Positions 34,250 through 46,439 of a DNA stretch of 64,000 nucleotides are shown piece after piece; within the stretch, counting starts at the first letter, position 1, and each line of letters begins with the position of its first letter. Origin of the DNA: Pocillopora verrucosa. Lineage: Eukaryota; Cnidaria; Anthozoa; Scleractinia; Pocilloporidae. The notes beneath the pieces were generated by a model. The model was given only the letters and a program-made list of their open reading frames with translations. It was not told the origin of the DNA and ran no database searches. The DNA is taken from the NCBI RefSeq assembly GCF_036669915.1, contig NC_089312.1:22793904-22857903 (forward strand), given 5' to 3'. The translations under genes and the position numbers were made by a program.

Positions 34250-34930
34250 CAGCATACATGTAAATTGATAACGAAATATAGGTCAATATTTCGCATAAAA
34301 TCCATTCGATTGAAATGCTGTAGAGCTTTTCCTAGAGTCAGAAAAAATCGAAATTTATCTCTATTTTTACCAGTATCAATTGACGAAGAAATGTTGGTTT
34401 TCATACTTCGATTAGAGCCTTTTTTTCTAGACACAGATTAAAAAACAAATTTGCAGCTATGGGGACCAGTAAAAATTGACGAAGAATGTAGGTTTTTAAA
34501 TGGAAATAATAATAATTCGATTGAAATGCAGTAAAGCTTTTTCTAGAATCGGATGGTCAAATCGAAATTTACCGTTACATAGATCAACATAGGTAGAGGC
34601 AGAAATGTAGGTTTCAATATCTCGAGTTAATGTCAATCGAAAGAAATACCTCAGAACCTTTTTTTATAAACAAGTAAAACTGGAATTTACTGTAGTGCAG
34701 ACCAGTGTAAACTGACGAAGAAATATAGAGGTTTTCATATTTCGATAGATTTGATTTACCGTTTGGTAGACCAAGAAATTTATCGGTTTCCATTTTCGAG
34801 TAGATTTTATTCGGTAGAAATGCTGCAGAGTTTTTTCGAGAAACAGATCTAATAGAAATTTACCATTATTTAGACCAGTACAAATTGACAAAGAAATGTA
34901 TGTTTTCATATTTTGAGAATTCATTCATTC
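34250..34930. repeat. Degenerate tandem repeat, about 110-130-bp units
   Basis: Words such as AAATTTACC, AGACCAGT, AAATTGACGAAGAAATGTAGGTTTTCATATTTCGA, GATTGAAATGCTG and AGAGCTTTTTCTAGA recur in the same order about five to six times. The copies are strongly diverged, so this is an old array. Confidence 0.65.
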
Positions 34931-36260
34931 GATGAAAAGAACGAAGGAAAATTATTTTCCAAAGAGTTGAAAAACAGTTTTACAGTTCGGACGAAAATCA
35001 ACGCGAACATAGGAACCTATGTTTTGAAAAATAAACAATGAAGACAACTATTGAAAAACATTAGGAAGACCAAGAAATTGAATAAACCTTGCTATTACTT
35101 TGCTCTCAACCGTTTGAAATTTCAGTCAGCTAAGTTTATTTTTACCGGACAAACGTGCAAATCAGAAAGGCAAATTACACGATTACCGGTTTAATTCAAT
35201 GATTTGCCGAACCAAGAGAGTTGTGTTGTGTTTTCTCTAATGATGAAGAATAACATGAAACTGTAGAACATATGAATGTAGACATTCTAATAAATAAATT
35301 GACATTTTTGTACAAAGCTAGTTGATTATATCACACCGAAGTGCGAAACAAAAATGCAAAGTAGTTATGTCCAAATTCACGTTTCAGTTTTGTGTCCTTG
35401 TGATAAAAAAACTAGTACCTTTTTAATTCATATATCGTGATGGTCGACTTTTTGCTCTTCCGACCAGGCATTTGGTTTTAAAATAGTTAATTAACTAAAT
35501 CATTTACTCCTTATTTTAAGTGGGAGAAAGATCTTATGGGCCGTCGCTCAGTGTAACGCAGGAATACAGGAAAAAAATAACATTGCCAAACATTGTAGTT
35601 TCATCTTACAATCAAGTTTACTATTGCAATAAGACAGAAACTGAAAAGGTGGAAAAATTTGCTGTAATCGTACCAAAAATGAAGCTTAATTGTCATTTGT
35701 CTCGCTCTTGTGACTAAAATAAAATTAAGACTTTAAGGCGAATTTAGTTTAAGAAACTTGGAGCCCAATTGTGAGTTGTCTGAGCCTTGACGGCTGAAAT
35801 CAAATTCAAAGAGTTTGCTACAAAACTTGAAACTATTTTGATTTTTCGCATTGCTTCGCAAGTTTAGTTTAAAATCTTGGATAAATGTATCTCATCCTTT
35901 TCCAACCTGTGTCCTGTGTTACATTCGTCGGCTTTAGAGATGGATATTTTTCTCCGAAAAAGTTTTATGGCAAGCTTTAGGCTTAAAAAAAAATTGGTTG
36001 GTATGAACTGGCATATAAATTTGATTGGAATATCCAGTTCTGATTGGGCTCTCTATAGCTTGCCAAGATGCTTTTTCGTTTACAACTTCCATACATCATC
36101 TCGTGCAAAGAATCGTAGATCAAAAAGGCAAGGGAAGACATCGTTGAGTCAGAATTTCTTTTGAAAGAAATGAAATTTTTTGAACTGTGTTGATTTGTTT
36201 TTTACAAGTAGAAAAATTGGCGTTTACCTCTATTTTTTTTTTGGACGAGATGCTGTTAAT
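34931..36260. other. Unassigned stretch
   Basis: AT-rich DNA with no recognised gene. The open frame 35520-35717 (plus) follows a TTTTAAG and could be an exon, but nothing supports it further. Confidence 0.4.
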
Positions 36261-36261
36261 T

Positions 36262-36752
36262 ATTTTTTTGGCGGGAAATTTTAAAGGAAGTCTTGTTAAA
36301 ATTTTTGCCGAAAATGATGACAGGGGAAATTCTGTGCAAATTGGCCCAAATTTTCCCGCCAAAAGTCTTAGTATATATGTACAAAAAAATTTTTCTTGAC
36401 ACCTTTTCATCATTTAATTGAAAATTAACTTGTAATTAGAGAGAATTTAAAACAAATAAAAGCTTTGCTGAATATGAATGTTTCGTAGCTTAGCTTATTG
36501 AGTGAAAAGGAAGACAAAGTGGAAATAAAGATGAAGTTTATTAACTTAACTATATTCGCTTGTGTACAACTTCGATCAACAAAAAAAAAAAAAAATGGCG
36601 CATGCGTATTTTTAGGCGCCGATTTTTCTAAGTCTTTTGGCGGGAAAATAAGCCACATCTGAACAGATGTTAGTTACAGACTAAATAAAAAATTGGCGCA
36701 TGCGTAGTTAAAGGTACCCGTATTTTTTCTAAGTTTTTTGGCGGGAAAATTA
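36262..36752. promoter_or_regulatory. Cluster of four E2F-type motifs with two NRF1-like motifs
   Basis: TTTTGGCGGGAAA occurs at about 36266-36279, 36635-36648 and 36736-36749 on plus, and as TTTCCCGCCAAAA at 36352-36364 on minus. This matches the E2F consensus TTTSGCGGGAAA. GCGCATGCGTA, close to the NRF1 consensus, occurs at 36599-36609 and 36696-36706. The two right-hand NRF1-E2F pairs belong to a tandem duplication of about 95 bases. Such combinations are typical of cell-cycle gene promoters, but I see no gene directly attached. They could also be the internal words of a repeat. Confidence 0.45.
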
Positions 36753-38270
36753 AAAATTTTTAAGCAGTCCATGCCATGGATATTAGGCCGACAAATAAAA
36801 TTTCGAAGTCCAACAAAATCGCGTCACACCATTTGCTCACGTTTGGCTTCAAGTCGTCGACTTTGGTGAATGTCTCTTAGTTGACTCGCTGCATCTTGGA
36901 AGAAATGGGCTACATTTGTTTTCTACCTCTGGATAAATATTGTCTTACAGCCTTTTCTTGTTTTCTATTCGTGCATCTGTCGACCTGCAAGTAAACAAAA
37001 TAAATCGATAAATTAAAAAATGAAACTATAATTAAATTTTTCCAAGCCGTGATGATTTAGTGTGGGTCGCTCATAGACACATCAACGTTTAAACCATTAG
37101 CAATGTACAATAATTATAAATCAACGTTTAAAACCTCCGGTGTTGAAGCGCTCCGTAAAGGAAAGACAAAGTGAACGCGACTCGAATTTACCGATATATT
37201 CAATATTTCAGCCGATAAATGTTCTCATCTATTGTTGAAATTAAATTAGGTTTCATACTTGCGTTCAGACATTGAGTTCTTCATGTTTGAGTAAACAGGA
37301 CAAATATATAAACAGTTCACAATCTCTTAGTAAACAGGTTAAACTTCTTACATTCCAGTAATAACTCTCTAACTGTTTGCTAGCTATTCCTCTGAGATCA
37401 TCATGCCGGAATGTAAATACTAAATATGCGATTTGATTTTCAATTACAATTTATAATTATATTTCTTAGCGCTTGTTTCGTCCGTTCAAAAACTATTTCA
37501 AGCTACGAAAAACTGTGCTCTTCCTTACATTTACGATTAAGAAAAGAAAACGGTCGCAGAATCCAAAAATTATCGCAAGCTTGCTGTACCTGAAAATTGT
37601 GAGTAATATTTCAATGACAGTAAGACTGACTTCTCTTTTTTGTCAAACTGTTACTTGGCAACGCGATGTAACAATGTGATCGAGGTGGCAGGATACAGAT
37701 CACGCTTTTAGTTCACAGTGAATAGGCGATACTACAGAACCGGATTGTAATAAGCAATTTTGCCTTAGGAAGGGTGCGGCCTTGATTCGACGATTAAAGA
37801 AAGTTAAATAAAATAAAATAAAATTAGATTAAAATTAAAAAAAAAATTAAACATGTACGGCGCAACTAGGTAAACTTCGCTATCCTTAGAAAGTTAACGA
37901 GACGGTGGAATTTTAAACAAGTGTATGTGTCACATAATATTTACAAAATGATTTGCCGTAATTGATGTCTGACTTTTAACAAATATAGTTTTGAAATAAG
38001 CACAAAAGGCTCCCTAGGGTTTTTAATCGCACAAAATCTGGAGGCAAACAAAGCGCGCGCTTTAAAAATGCCAAGAAGCAAAACCAGCAAAAAAAACATG
38101 GCGGCTCGATACGATCGCACAATTGTTTTGTAAAAAGGTGTATAAAACAATCTGGTTTTTTTTTTTTCATAATGAACCCTAAAGTTTCACAACGATTCCC
38201 ATAACATCCATAGGCCTAAAAAGAAAGGTCGACTAAATAGAAAACCGAGGGAAAGATTACGAAAAGGAGA
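36753..38270. other. Unassigned stretch
   Basis: No recognised exon. An A-rich simple tract (AATAAAATAAAATAAAATT and following A-run) lies at 37805-37850. ACATGGCGGC at 38097-38106 resembles a start context, but the frame closes after 11 codons with no clear donor. Confidence 0.4.
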
Positions 38271-38274
38271 CAGG

Positions 38275-39635
38275 TTCGAAACTTTACGCATGTTCAGGTA
38301 TCGATCTTTATGACGTAACGTTTTGGAGTTCTCTCATAGCGTTTCCTTCGGTAGATTTTCCTGAGATTTGATGGAGAGTTTTACACATTTGTGCCTTTCC
38401 TATTGCAAATTAATGAAAACGAATTCATGGGGGAAATTCTGCGGAGGGGGGGGAGGGGCAGCAAACAAATATTTGCAAAAAGCGAAGATACTGCCTTTGT
38501 AACCCCGCCTATTTTTTTTGGACTCTGGACAAATTTCATATTTGTGAACTGTGTAAGATTTCAAGGATGAAAATTGGAAAAAAAATAAAATCAAAGCCAA
38601 AATTACCACTAGTGAACACCTTCCTCTGTAGCGTTTTAGCATAATAACGAAAACCTTCATATTAGTATTAACTAAAGATAACAATAGCCTGCCTTTTTTT
38701 TCTCCTTGAAAACACATCGCTGGCACGCGCGCCATATTCGGACTAAAACTCCTTGGAGCCACCTTCATCGAGTAACTACCCGATACTTCTAAATACTACT
38801 TCAATTCAATCATACTTCTCTATTCAATCAGGCTTTTAGGTTGTCGCACAAGATAGTAGACTGAAATACATCAAATAATTTCATTTAACTAAGACTGAAG
38901 ATGAACCTCTGAGCCCCAACGTGCACTGAATCAGTTTTGGAGAGGCAACTGTTTTTATTTGGTTTTTGGCCACAATAACAAACTACTGTAGGCTGCATCT
39001 ATGTTCGAATTCCTTACTAAATACTAAATGGTTTTAGAGAATAAAAAGAATATTCGCGTAAAGGTGACAGATTCGATAGTCTACGCATGCTTAGATATCG
39101 ATCTTGACAAAGTTCTATTCCATTACGTAATGTTTTGCGACAAAGATCTTTCGAGTAAGAGTTATCGCGTTTCCCTAAGAATTGCTGGACTGCTATACAA
39201 ATTTTTCCCTTCCGAGTGCCTGTTTACGAAAAAGTTCACAAGACAGCTTTTGAAATAGAGGGAGAAGACACAAAATTGCAAATAGCGAGGAAACTGCCTT
39301 TGGAACCGCTATTTTTTTCGGCTTTTAAATTATCGGAAGGAAAGTTTTCATAAATTGTGAAAAATTTTAAAAATTGTGAGAGATTTCACCGAAGTGAATC
39401 GTAGAAAATCAAAGGCAAAGCCAAATTATCGCTGGCGAGCGGCCCCCTTCGTAGAGCCATAGCTTGATAACGTAAATCATTTTGATAATATTTACAACAG
39501 CAAACGATAGTTCGAACCTTGCTCGTTGCCTTTTCATAGCTTTTAGTAACCTTGAAATGCGAAAACATAAAAATATTTTAGAAAAATATTGCGCTGACGC
39601 GCGCCAACATTGAACAAAAACCCTATGGAGTCTCC
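38275..39635. repeat. Two diverged direct copies of a roughly 500-bp segment
   Basis: The segment 38275-38765 and the segment 39065-39630 share an ordered series of words: ACGCATG..(C/T)TTAG or CAGG..TATCGATCTT, ACGTAA(C/T)GTTTTG, GCAAA..GCGA..ACTGCCTTTG.AACC, TTTCA.AT.TGTGA, AATCAAAG.CAAAGCCAAA.TTA, GCGCGCCA. They do not share an open frame, so this is a non-coding duplication. Confidence 0.5.
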
Positions 39636-41110
39636 TTAAATTGGTTTTGGCCTCAATAACTGAGATTTTAGAAGTTAACTTTCGAGAATTTCTTTAAATT
39701 CTGTAAATCTCATAAGCTAATGATTAAATGTAATAAAATTAAATGTAATAAATATTTGCGAACAAAGCATCTTTTTCTTGAGCATGCTATTTTCTTTAGT
39801 TTTAGCTACAAAGGCTTAAAACCTGACGTCTGAACTTGAAAGGCTAGACACTTGAAAATTGAACTTCAAAGGTTTTATTGGATGAGGTAAATGGTTGTAA
39901 TTTTGTCCAAAAACCATCAAACTTATCGGGGGTTTAAAATAGAACACGAAAAAAATTGAAATATAGCAGTTATTACAGAATAAGAAAGTTAGACTCAAGG
40001 TTTTTACGGAAATAAAGTACCCAATATCTAATTTTGAAAAGAAATCGTGGGAGCATCAAACATTTTAGAGACCTTATATCAATCCTTAACAAACGTTTAA
40101 GAAGCAACGACTTTGAAATATGCTGAATTTGGTTTTAACTGTAAGAGCTTTACAATTACTGAGATTTTAGACTTTTAGACTCTAGTATTTTATCATCAAC
40201 AAAAACAACAAGGGAGTATTGACTACTTTACCTAATGACTGAAAATCACCTCGATCAAAGAGAAACTCACCGGAAATAAAACATGCATTAAAGAAAACTA
40301 ACTCATTTCTTTGTTTGTAGTTTTCCTCAATTTTTTTACTCTGGGTATATTTTATTTGCAGACATTTCGATAAACCCAGGATGAAACGTGAATTACAGAC
40401 CAGCAGACCAGACTTGAATGCGCTGATAGCTCATTCGTCAAAACAATCAAACGAGCAAGTAACTCACGTTTTAGTAAGTTGCCTTGTCTTCCTTTCCTCC
40501 CTTGAATTCAATTCGATTTAGCCTTGATTTGGTGACAGCCTCATTCCGTGCCTAACGCTGATGAGAGAAGTTTGTGTTTTAGAAACCTGCATACCTATTT
40601 TAAGGTAATAACTTTTTTTAATGTTAATGATGAGGATCAATGTCGAGACCATTAAAGCCATCAGATTTGCGATTGACAATTTTCATGTCCCTAATTGAAC
40701 AAAGTCAACATGAAATTTCATTTCCATCTCTTGGTAAATGCTCTGTGGCATAAAACAAGGATCGCTAAGCTAAATTTGACTCCTGGCACCCAACTTAAAA
40801 AATAACAAGGGTTAGCACAACCAAGATCCAGAGTCAAATATTATAGACAGCTCGACTCTCTTTTCTTTGACGGGTTTTGGAAGCAGGGGTAATTTCAGGT
40901 GCGTTAGAACAAATCTAACGTTAAATATACTGATGTGAAGGAAACTGTATACAGCATAAATATAAGTGAAGAGTTAAAAAAAAATGTAAGATATTGAGCG
41001 ATCAAACAATTAAACGACAGGTCCTCTCAAGAACTGTCATGGCGGCTACTTCTGAAGATTTGACTTAAACTGAACTGAACATGCTCTTCCTTTTTACATT
41101 TAACCCTTAG
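39636..41110. other. Unassigned stretch
   Basis: No recognisable gene or repeat. GTCATGGCGGCTAC at 41036-41049 resembles a start context but closes after nine codons. Confidence 0.4.
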
Positions 41111-41125
41111 ATATTAATTTTACCA

Positions 41126-41335
41126 GTGCAACAAAAGGAAACACGAACGCTATATTTCTATCCAAAAAGTACTGGTACAAAAGTTATTCACCTTGAGAAA
41201 AGTTGTGACAAAAGGACATTCATCCATCCTTCTTCGTCGTCGAATTCAAACCACTCGCTTCAGCAGACTCGAAGAAACACTCTCATCGACGCCTTGGCAG
41301 AATGGACGATATGCAAGATATTTGGGTTGAAATGA
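41126..41335 (+). CDS. Possible coding exon, unrecognised
   Basis: A 69-codon open frame begins directly behind a possible splice acceptor (AATTTTACCAG). The apparent start is GTG, so translation would have to enter from an upstream exon. The peptide is hydrophilic with a serine stretch and a C-terminal ALAEWTICKIFGLK. No family recognised and no partner exon identified. Confidence 0.2.
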   Translation: MQQKETRTLYFYPKSTGTKVIHLEKSCDKRTFIHPSSSSNSNHSLQQTRRNTLIDALAEWTICKIFGLK

Positions 41336-41894
41336 CGCATTTCCCGGCCACAGAGAAGCTAAAAGAGACACTGACATTTCTTTAACTTCGTAAGAGTCTT
41401 TCCACGTGCAAGAATAATCTCAAATATGAATATTGATGTTTCAAAATTATTTGTGATTCAAATCAGTTTTCCGACGGATAGCCATCGGAGGGCCCTTCGT
41501 TAACTTTCGTTAAATTTTAAAAAGACACAGGATAACTAGCAATAGGATGATTTTCATCTCGATTCAGCTGAGTTCAACAAAGAGGAATTGAAGGAATACT
41601 TCATCGAACTCTGTTGAACTTGAACTTACCAAAAAAAATCAATCATTTACAACCTGATTACTTGAACTATCTGTAATGTCTATCTGTCTTTCGTTTCTCT
41701 TGGTGTTTCGATTAAAAGGTATTATACAGTATTTCAATCTTCAATATGTCGAAGAAATACTTAAAAGATAAAGGAAAACTGAGCTGTATTTTGCAACTTG
41801 AGAAAATAAAACTTCACAAAATCTGCATGGGATTTGGATAAAAACGGACTAATGACGTAAAAATATGGCTCGATACGAGCCTGAAGTGAGTTAG

Positions 41895-41923
41895 CCCCCC
41901 TAAACACCCCCCACCCCCCACCC
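41895..41923 (-). other. G-quadruplex-capable C-rich tract
   Basis: Runs of six, six, six and three C separated by short spacers on plus; the minus strand has the four G-runs needed for a quadruplex. Confidence 0.6.
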
Positions 41924-42134
41924 TCAATGCGCCCATATCCGTATTCAAGTCTCCTTAGTACAAATCAAATCATTTATTTCGAAGCTACGTACCTATTGTG
42001 GCCACAAAACGCCGCGAAAATGTTCCAGTCTTTTTCTTCCATTCTTGATCAAACGATCTTATATAAAGAACAAATGAATAAATGGGGAAGCGGATTTAGT
42101 ATTGAAGATGATAAGCGTTCTAATATAAGGGGGT

Positions 42135-42312
42135 AAGTTTCTAAAGAAACTGGTGCTGCGTCGGTGGAAGAGTATAACAAGGTAATTTGGTTTATCAACT
42201 GAGTTGATATTACGTAAATTGGCCACCGTAAAGAGTTTGAAAATTGACCTTTCGAACGTCAACCCTTCGTTAGAGTGAAAAAGGGCTAACGCTTGAAACG
42301 TTAGCTTGAGAA
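42135..42312 (-). mobile_element. Repeat fragment resembling Penelope-like element tails, copy B
   Basis: On the minus strand it reads ...TAACGAAGGGTTGACG, TTCGAAAGG, AACTCTTTACGGTGGCC, AATTTACG, ATCAACTCAGTTGATA, TATACTCTTCCACCGACGC, AGCACCAGTTTCTTTAGAAAC. The same ordered words occur at 51.6-51.75 kb on plus. From memory this kind of tail accompanies Penelope-like retroelements with hammerhead ribozyme motifs; the core here is mutated. No coding sequence is attached. Confidence 0.45.
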
Positions 42313-42333
42313 AACCCAATTAACTTGTTATAC

Positions 42334-42543
42334 TAACCCTTTCACTCCCACAAGTGACCAAGACAGAATTTCTCCTTACAATATCAATACAATATCAAGC
42401 AGGCAGGTGATGAGAATAAAGAAAAATATCAATTATGGGATTTTTAGTTGATCCAATACTAAATTCTCTGAACTAACGCCATAAGAGCTGTATGGCAGAC
42501 AATAAGGAGAATTACTAATGAGATCTTGGGGGTGAAAGGGTTA
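42334..42543. mobile_element. MITE with AACCCTTTCACTCCC inverted ends, copy 1
   Basis: The left end TAACCCTTTCACTCCCA (42334-42350) is mirrored by the right end TTGGGGGTGAAAGGGTTA (42526-42543). The 210-bp body has no open frame. It sits directly next to the Penelope-like fragment. Confidence 0.75.
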
Positions 42544-42810
42544 ACAACATTCAGTCGGAGTTGATCGTCCGAAGGAAAGTCTTCATCGACACTCTTTTCC
42601 CATAGGAATAAACTGAGCTGCATTGCCTTGCCAGATAAAAAGAAGAATTTAAATACGCAAGCAGACCTCCAAGACGACGGACGCAGTTCCTTACAACAAC
42701 ATCAATATTTGCCAAGTCTCGTGGAAGAGAATCGTAATATTTCTTCCATTTTTCTATTTTGAAAACTCTTCTCGTCTTTCAATAACTCTCGGTTACACAT
42801 CTCAAACCGT

Positions 42811-45800
42811 CTACTGACTTCGATCAAACTTTTTCATTTTTTGAGGGATGTCCTCCACGAGGGGCTCGCCACAATCCGGTCTCTGCATGAAGAGGAGGTC
42901 CAGTGATGACTGATCAACCGTGACTTTTGGTAAGATCTCCGTAAAACCACATACTTGCTTATGCTCTCTGTTCTCTGAAAAGAGAAAACAGAATGGGAAT
43001 AACAATAGATTGCCTTTCGATATACGACTTTGTTCTTAGAATATAAGTAAAAAACTTCATGCTGATGGACGGGTGAACCACAAATTTTGCATTTGTCAAG
43101 TATTCATATCTCCAGTTTATTTTTTGTTGCTCCTGTCATATTCATAACAATTGGCTGCCACATGCTTGGTCTCTTTCTAAAGATAGCAAACTTTTTGCTT
43201 TGGTTTGGAAAGATCAAATGGATATGGAAATCCTCAAGGACAAGTAACAGTTTGACTCTAGACTAGTGTTTTGAACAATCTTGTAAAAATCTTTACAAAA
43301 GTTTTAAGTTTGTCTAAGAGTTTGGTAAGAATCATATTTTTAAGATCAGTAAAAATTTAAAATGTTCTTGACAAGATTTCATCAAGTTTATCCCCAGTAC
43401 ATTCCTGAGTAACTTGGAATGCATATTCTGTTCTTTACACAACAGAGCATGATGCATATGGCTTAAAACCTGGCACATGTAATATCAAAAATCCTACCTC
43501 CAAAAGGGGGTCATAAGGTCAAGTAAGCTTCTATAGTGCACAAATTTAAGACCTGATAACACAATACTAACACAGTTGCTTGCTAAAGGTAATTTTTCCA
43601 CTAGAATAATGGTATTAACAGATTAAATTTGGACAGACATTTCACATTACATTTGATGATTGAGTATGAAATACACTGAACAGCTAGTTTAAAATATTTA
43701 CTAATCGTAATCATAAGGAGTGTCTTAAAAGGTGATGAAACCTTTCCCATCCTTGCCTTGAACATAAAGATACCTACTGATAATGTTACCACATTTTACA
43801 AGCAGGAGACTTTTGCTTTCATGATCCTGGAGAAAATGTTGTCCAATTAAGTTGGGATAAACAATTTCCTTCAGGACTACATCCTGTGGTGGAAGAAAGT
43901 CTTGGCAAAAATTCAATCTAGTCAAGCCATACTCCATGACCAATGCATAGGCATCATTCTGGTAGGTGATGTAGCAAATCACTCAACCGAAAAAAGCATT
44001 AAGGATTCGGGTTGATAAAACTGAAAGGAAAACTTACCTTTCACAGCATATAGAACACTGACAAAATCACACAACTGTATTTTCAGGTGGTTGAGTGTTT
44101 ATTAGAGTCATGAAATAACTATGTGTGAAATCACTTGTGTTTTGAATAAATTAGTTAAGAGCCTAGTGATAACAGTGTGCCTTAAGAGTCAGCTAGTGAA
44201 TATAGCTACCATACCATTCAGTTTTTCAATTAAAATACAAAAAAAGAAAAAACATCAAATGACAACAACAATCAGTAAAGAACATCATTATGAAATCATA
44301 CATGTGAACTGCAGATAAAGAAGTGAATAATTAAAAGCAATCTCCACAGTAATGAATACTACTCAAGCAGTAGTGAAAACAAGATCTGAAAAAAATTCAG
44401 GCCTGTGTGCAATTACTGCTTGCTTATGTATCAACCAAAAAATGTGAATAAAATGCACCAAAAATTGCATGCGATTGCAAATTTTAAAAATTGTGTGCAT
44501 CAAAAAATCGCACTTGCATGTGTATGCTTGAAACATCTGCCTCTCTAGTATGTATGAGATAGTCTTTTTGTTTTCTATTTTTGGCAGTTTATCATTTTAA
44601 CCCTTTAATCCCTGAGAGTTATCAGCATCTAATTTTTCATTTTAATATCACCTATGAATCAAACATCAAAATCATGAGCATAAAGGAAACGACAATTAAC
44701 TGAAGAACCTCTCGATTTTTACACAAATTCTCCTTGTAAGCACAGTAGGAAATGTAGAGAGAACAGTAAGGAGAATATTCATACTGATGTTAGGGTGTAA
44801 AGGCTACAATGTAATAGCACTAAAATACTACACAACTACCAACAACAAGCAAACTTGTTTGTTTCAATCACTATTTTAACTGACCTTCCCAATATGCTGT
44901 TACCAATGTGACTTAGTAATCAAAATATATAAATGATTTACCATTTTCCAGTGGAATTTTTTAATAAAAATAGCTATTTCTCACTTTGTACAACAAAACA
45001 TTCATCACAATGGGATGGGAATTTGTTCAAAATATATTTATCCTCAGTGTGTTTATAACTTGGTAGAATTAGCTAAATCGCCCATTTGTAACCAGTTGTC
45101 ACCTTCTGGATGCAAATTAAACCCAAGCACGAATGCTTATTTTATAGCTTTTATCATCGGTGAACATGCTGTTCTTGAAAGCTGGTTCATTCATATCCAC
45201 ATTTATATAAACACTAATTAGTTTTACTTGCTTATTTTTATGGTGCTGTGTTACAGTAAGGTTACCTGTTGCTACTACGTTTTGTTCTGACTCGTATGCA
45301 AATTTTTCATTGGAAACCGGATTTGCTTCTTGTTTCAATTTTTTGTCAAATCATTGATTGATGTTTACCAAATTGCTCGAAAAAAGGAGTCTGTTTTTAA
45401 AGATCTTGACATTATTCAGTTGACATGGATAGAAATGGATAACTAGCTAAAATGGGTTCTTTTTAAGGTATTTCATGTACGTAGTTTTATATAACTACGA
45501 ATTTTTACTTTTTGTAAAAGAATTGACACGGGATCGAGCAAAGCTTCCTTGGAAATATTTGAATTCCCGCATTGACTAAGGCTTTGATTAGCTTGATAAG
45601 GCACTTAATTATAATCGAATAATTTAAACAGTGTGCTGTACAGTAAAATGAACTGTGAGGTAATATGTAATTTGAGGTTCACTTAACCTATCATTAGCTG
45701 TTTACTACATGTACCTGTGCCATTCAGGATGTGAGTTCGCATGAACTCTTTCAAGTCCTTGTCTGGTTGTACATTCCTGTGACCATTCCTTCATACATAT

Positions 45801-45926
45801 ATGACCAGACCGAAGAAAAACATAATTTCCAACTAAAGAGAAGCTTAAGGAGCGTTCTCTTTCAAGTTTTGAAGTCATAATAAAAGTGAGTAATTTTCCA
45901 GCACTCTTCTCCAAACATGCCGCCAT
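42811..45926 (-). CDS. Unrecognised multi-exon gene
   Basis: I can support four exons. The first, 45926-45715, has a good start context (CCAACATGGCGGCATG), encodes 70 residues beginning MAACLEKSAGKLLTFIMTSK and ends CACAG|GTACAT in phase 2. Then come 44074-44038 (LCDFVSVLYAVK, donor AAAG|GTAAGT), 43981-43790 (VICYITYQNDAYALVMEYG to SLLLVKC) and 42974-42811 (ENREHKQVCGFTEILPK to MKKFDRSQ, stop TAG). The last three join in matching phases (1 and 1). The exon at 44074 needs phase 0, so at least one exon between 44.1 and 45.7 kb is missing from my model; a candidate segment lies near 45258-45340. There is no signal peptide in exon 1, so an intracellular protein is likely. CpG-rich sequence upstream of 45926 fits a constitutive promoter. 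No family recognised. Confidence 0.6.
44597..44806. mobile_element. MITE of the same family, copy 2
   Basis: Begins TTAACCCTTTAATCCCT and ends TTAGGGTGTAAAGGCTA, with CTCCTTGTAAGCA and GTAAGGAGAAT internal words also present in copy 1 in similar positions. It lies in an intron of the unrecognised gene and is more diverged. Confidence 0.6.
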
Positions 45927-46439
45927 GTTGGATTTCCCTTGTTTGTACCCAGTCTATTATCCCCGCACGGTTTACAGAGCCTGAGGGAGCCGTTGAAAAG
46001 CGGGCACAAGTGTTGGAAATCGGATGGAAACGTGTGAGAACGGACGTTAAAGTCCGAAGTCGATCAGAACCGACTGAATCGCCCAAAAATGAACGCAAGT
46101 GTCCGAAATCTAACACGGGAACCGTCAAAAAGCCGACTCAGGTGTCTGAAACAAGCGGACAAAGCCTTTGTATCAAAAAGACCTGCGTGGGCCACCATTT
46201 CTATTTCTTAGAGATAGAAACGTAAAAACGCCTTGTTGTTTTTCTTCCATTTTCCTATGAAAAATAAAAAAAAGGAATACTAAAATTCAAATTCGTTTTT
46301 TTTAGAACTAGAGAACAAAAGGTATGGACAGCAGCAGATTTGTAACGAATTTAAGAAAATAAAAGACACTTTTAAAAACATGTTTCGATAGTTTTTTTAG
46401 TTTGTAGCAAGAGAGTTTGTAGTTACTCCTTGCGCGCGA
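45927..46439. promoter_or_regulatory. CpG-rich upstream region of the unrecognised gene
   Basis: The first 200 bases upstream of the ATG at 45926 are visibly richer in CG dinucleotides than the surroundings (GAACGGACGTTAAAGTCCGAAGTCGATCAG and similar), as at many animal housekeeping promoters. No TATA box is evident. The plus-strand open frame in this region has no family features. Confidence 0.35.

Noticed and set aside
45117-45338. Confident internal exon of the unrecognised gene
   Set aside because: The donor at ACAG|GTAACC is reasonable, but the acceptor is weak and the phases do not join the neighbouring exons, so it stays a candidate only.
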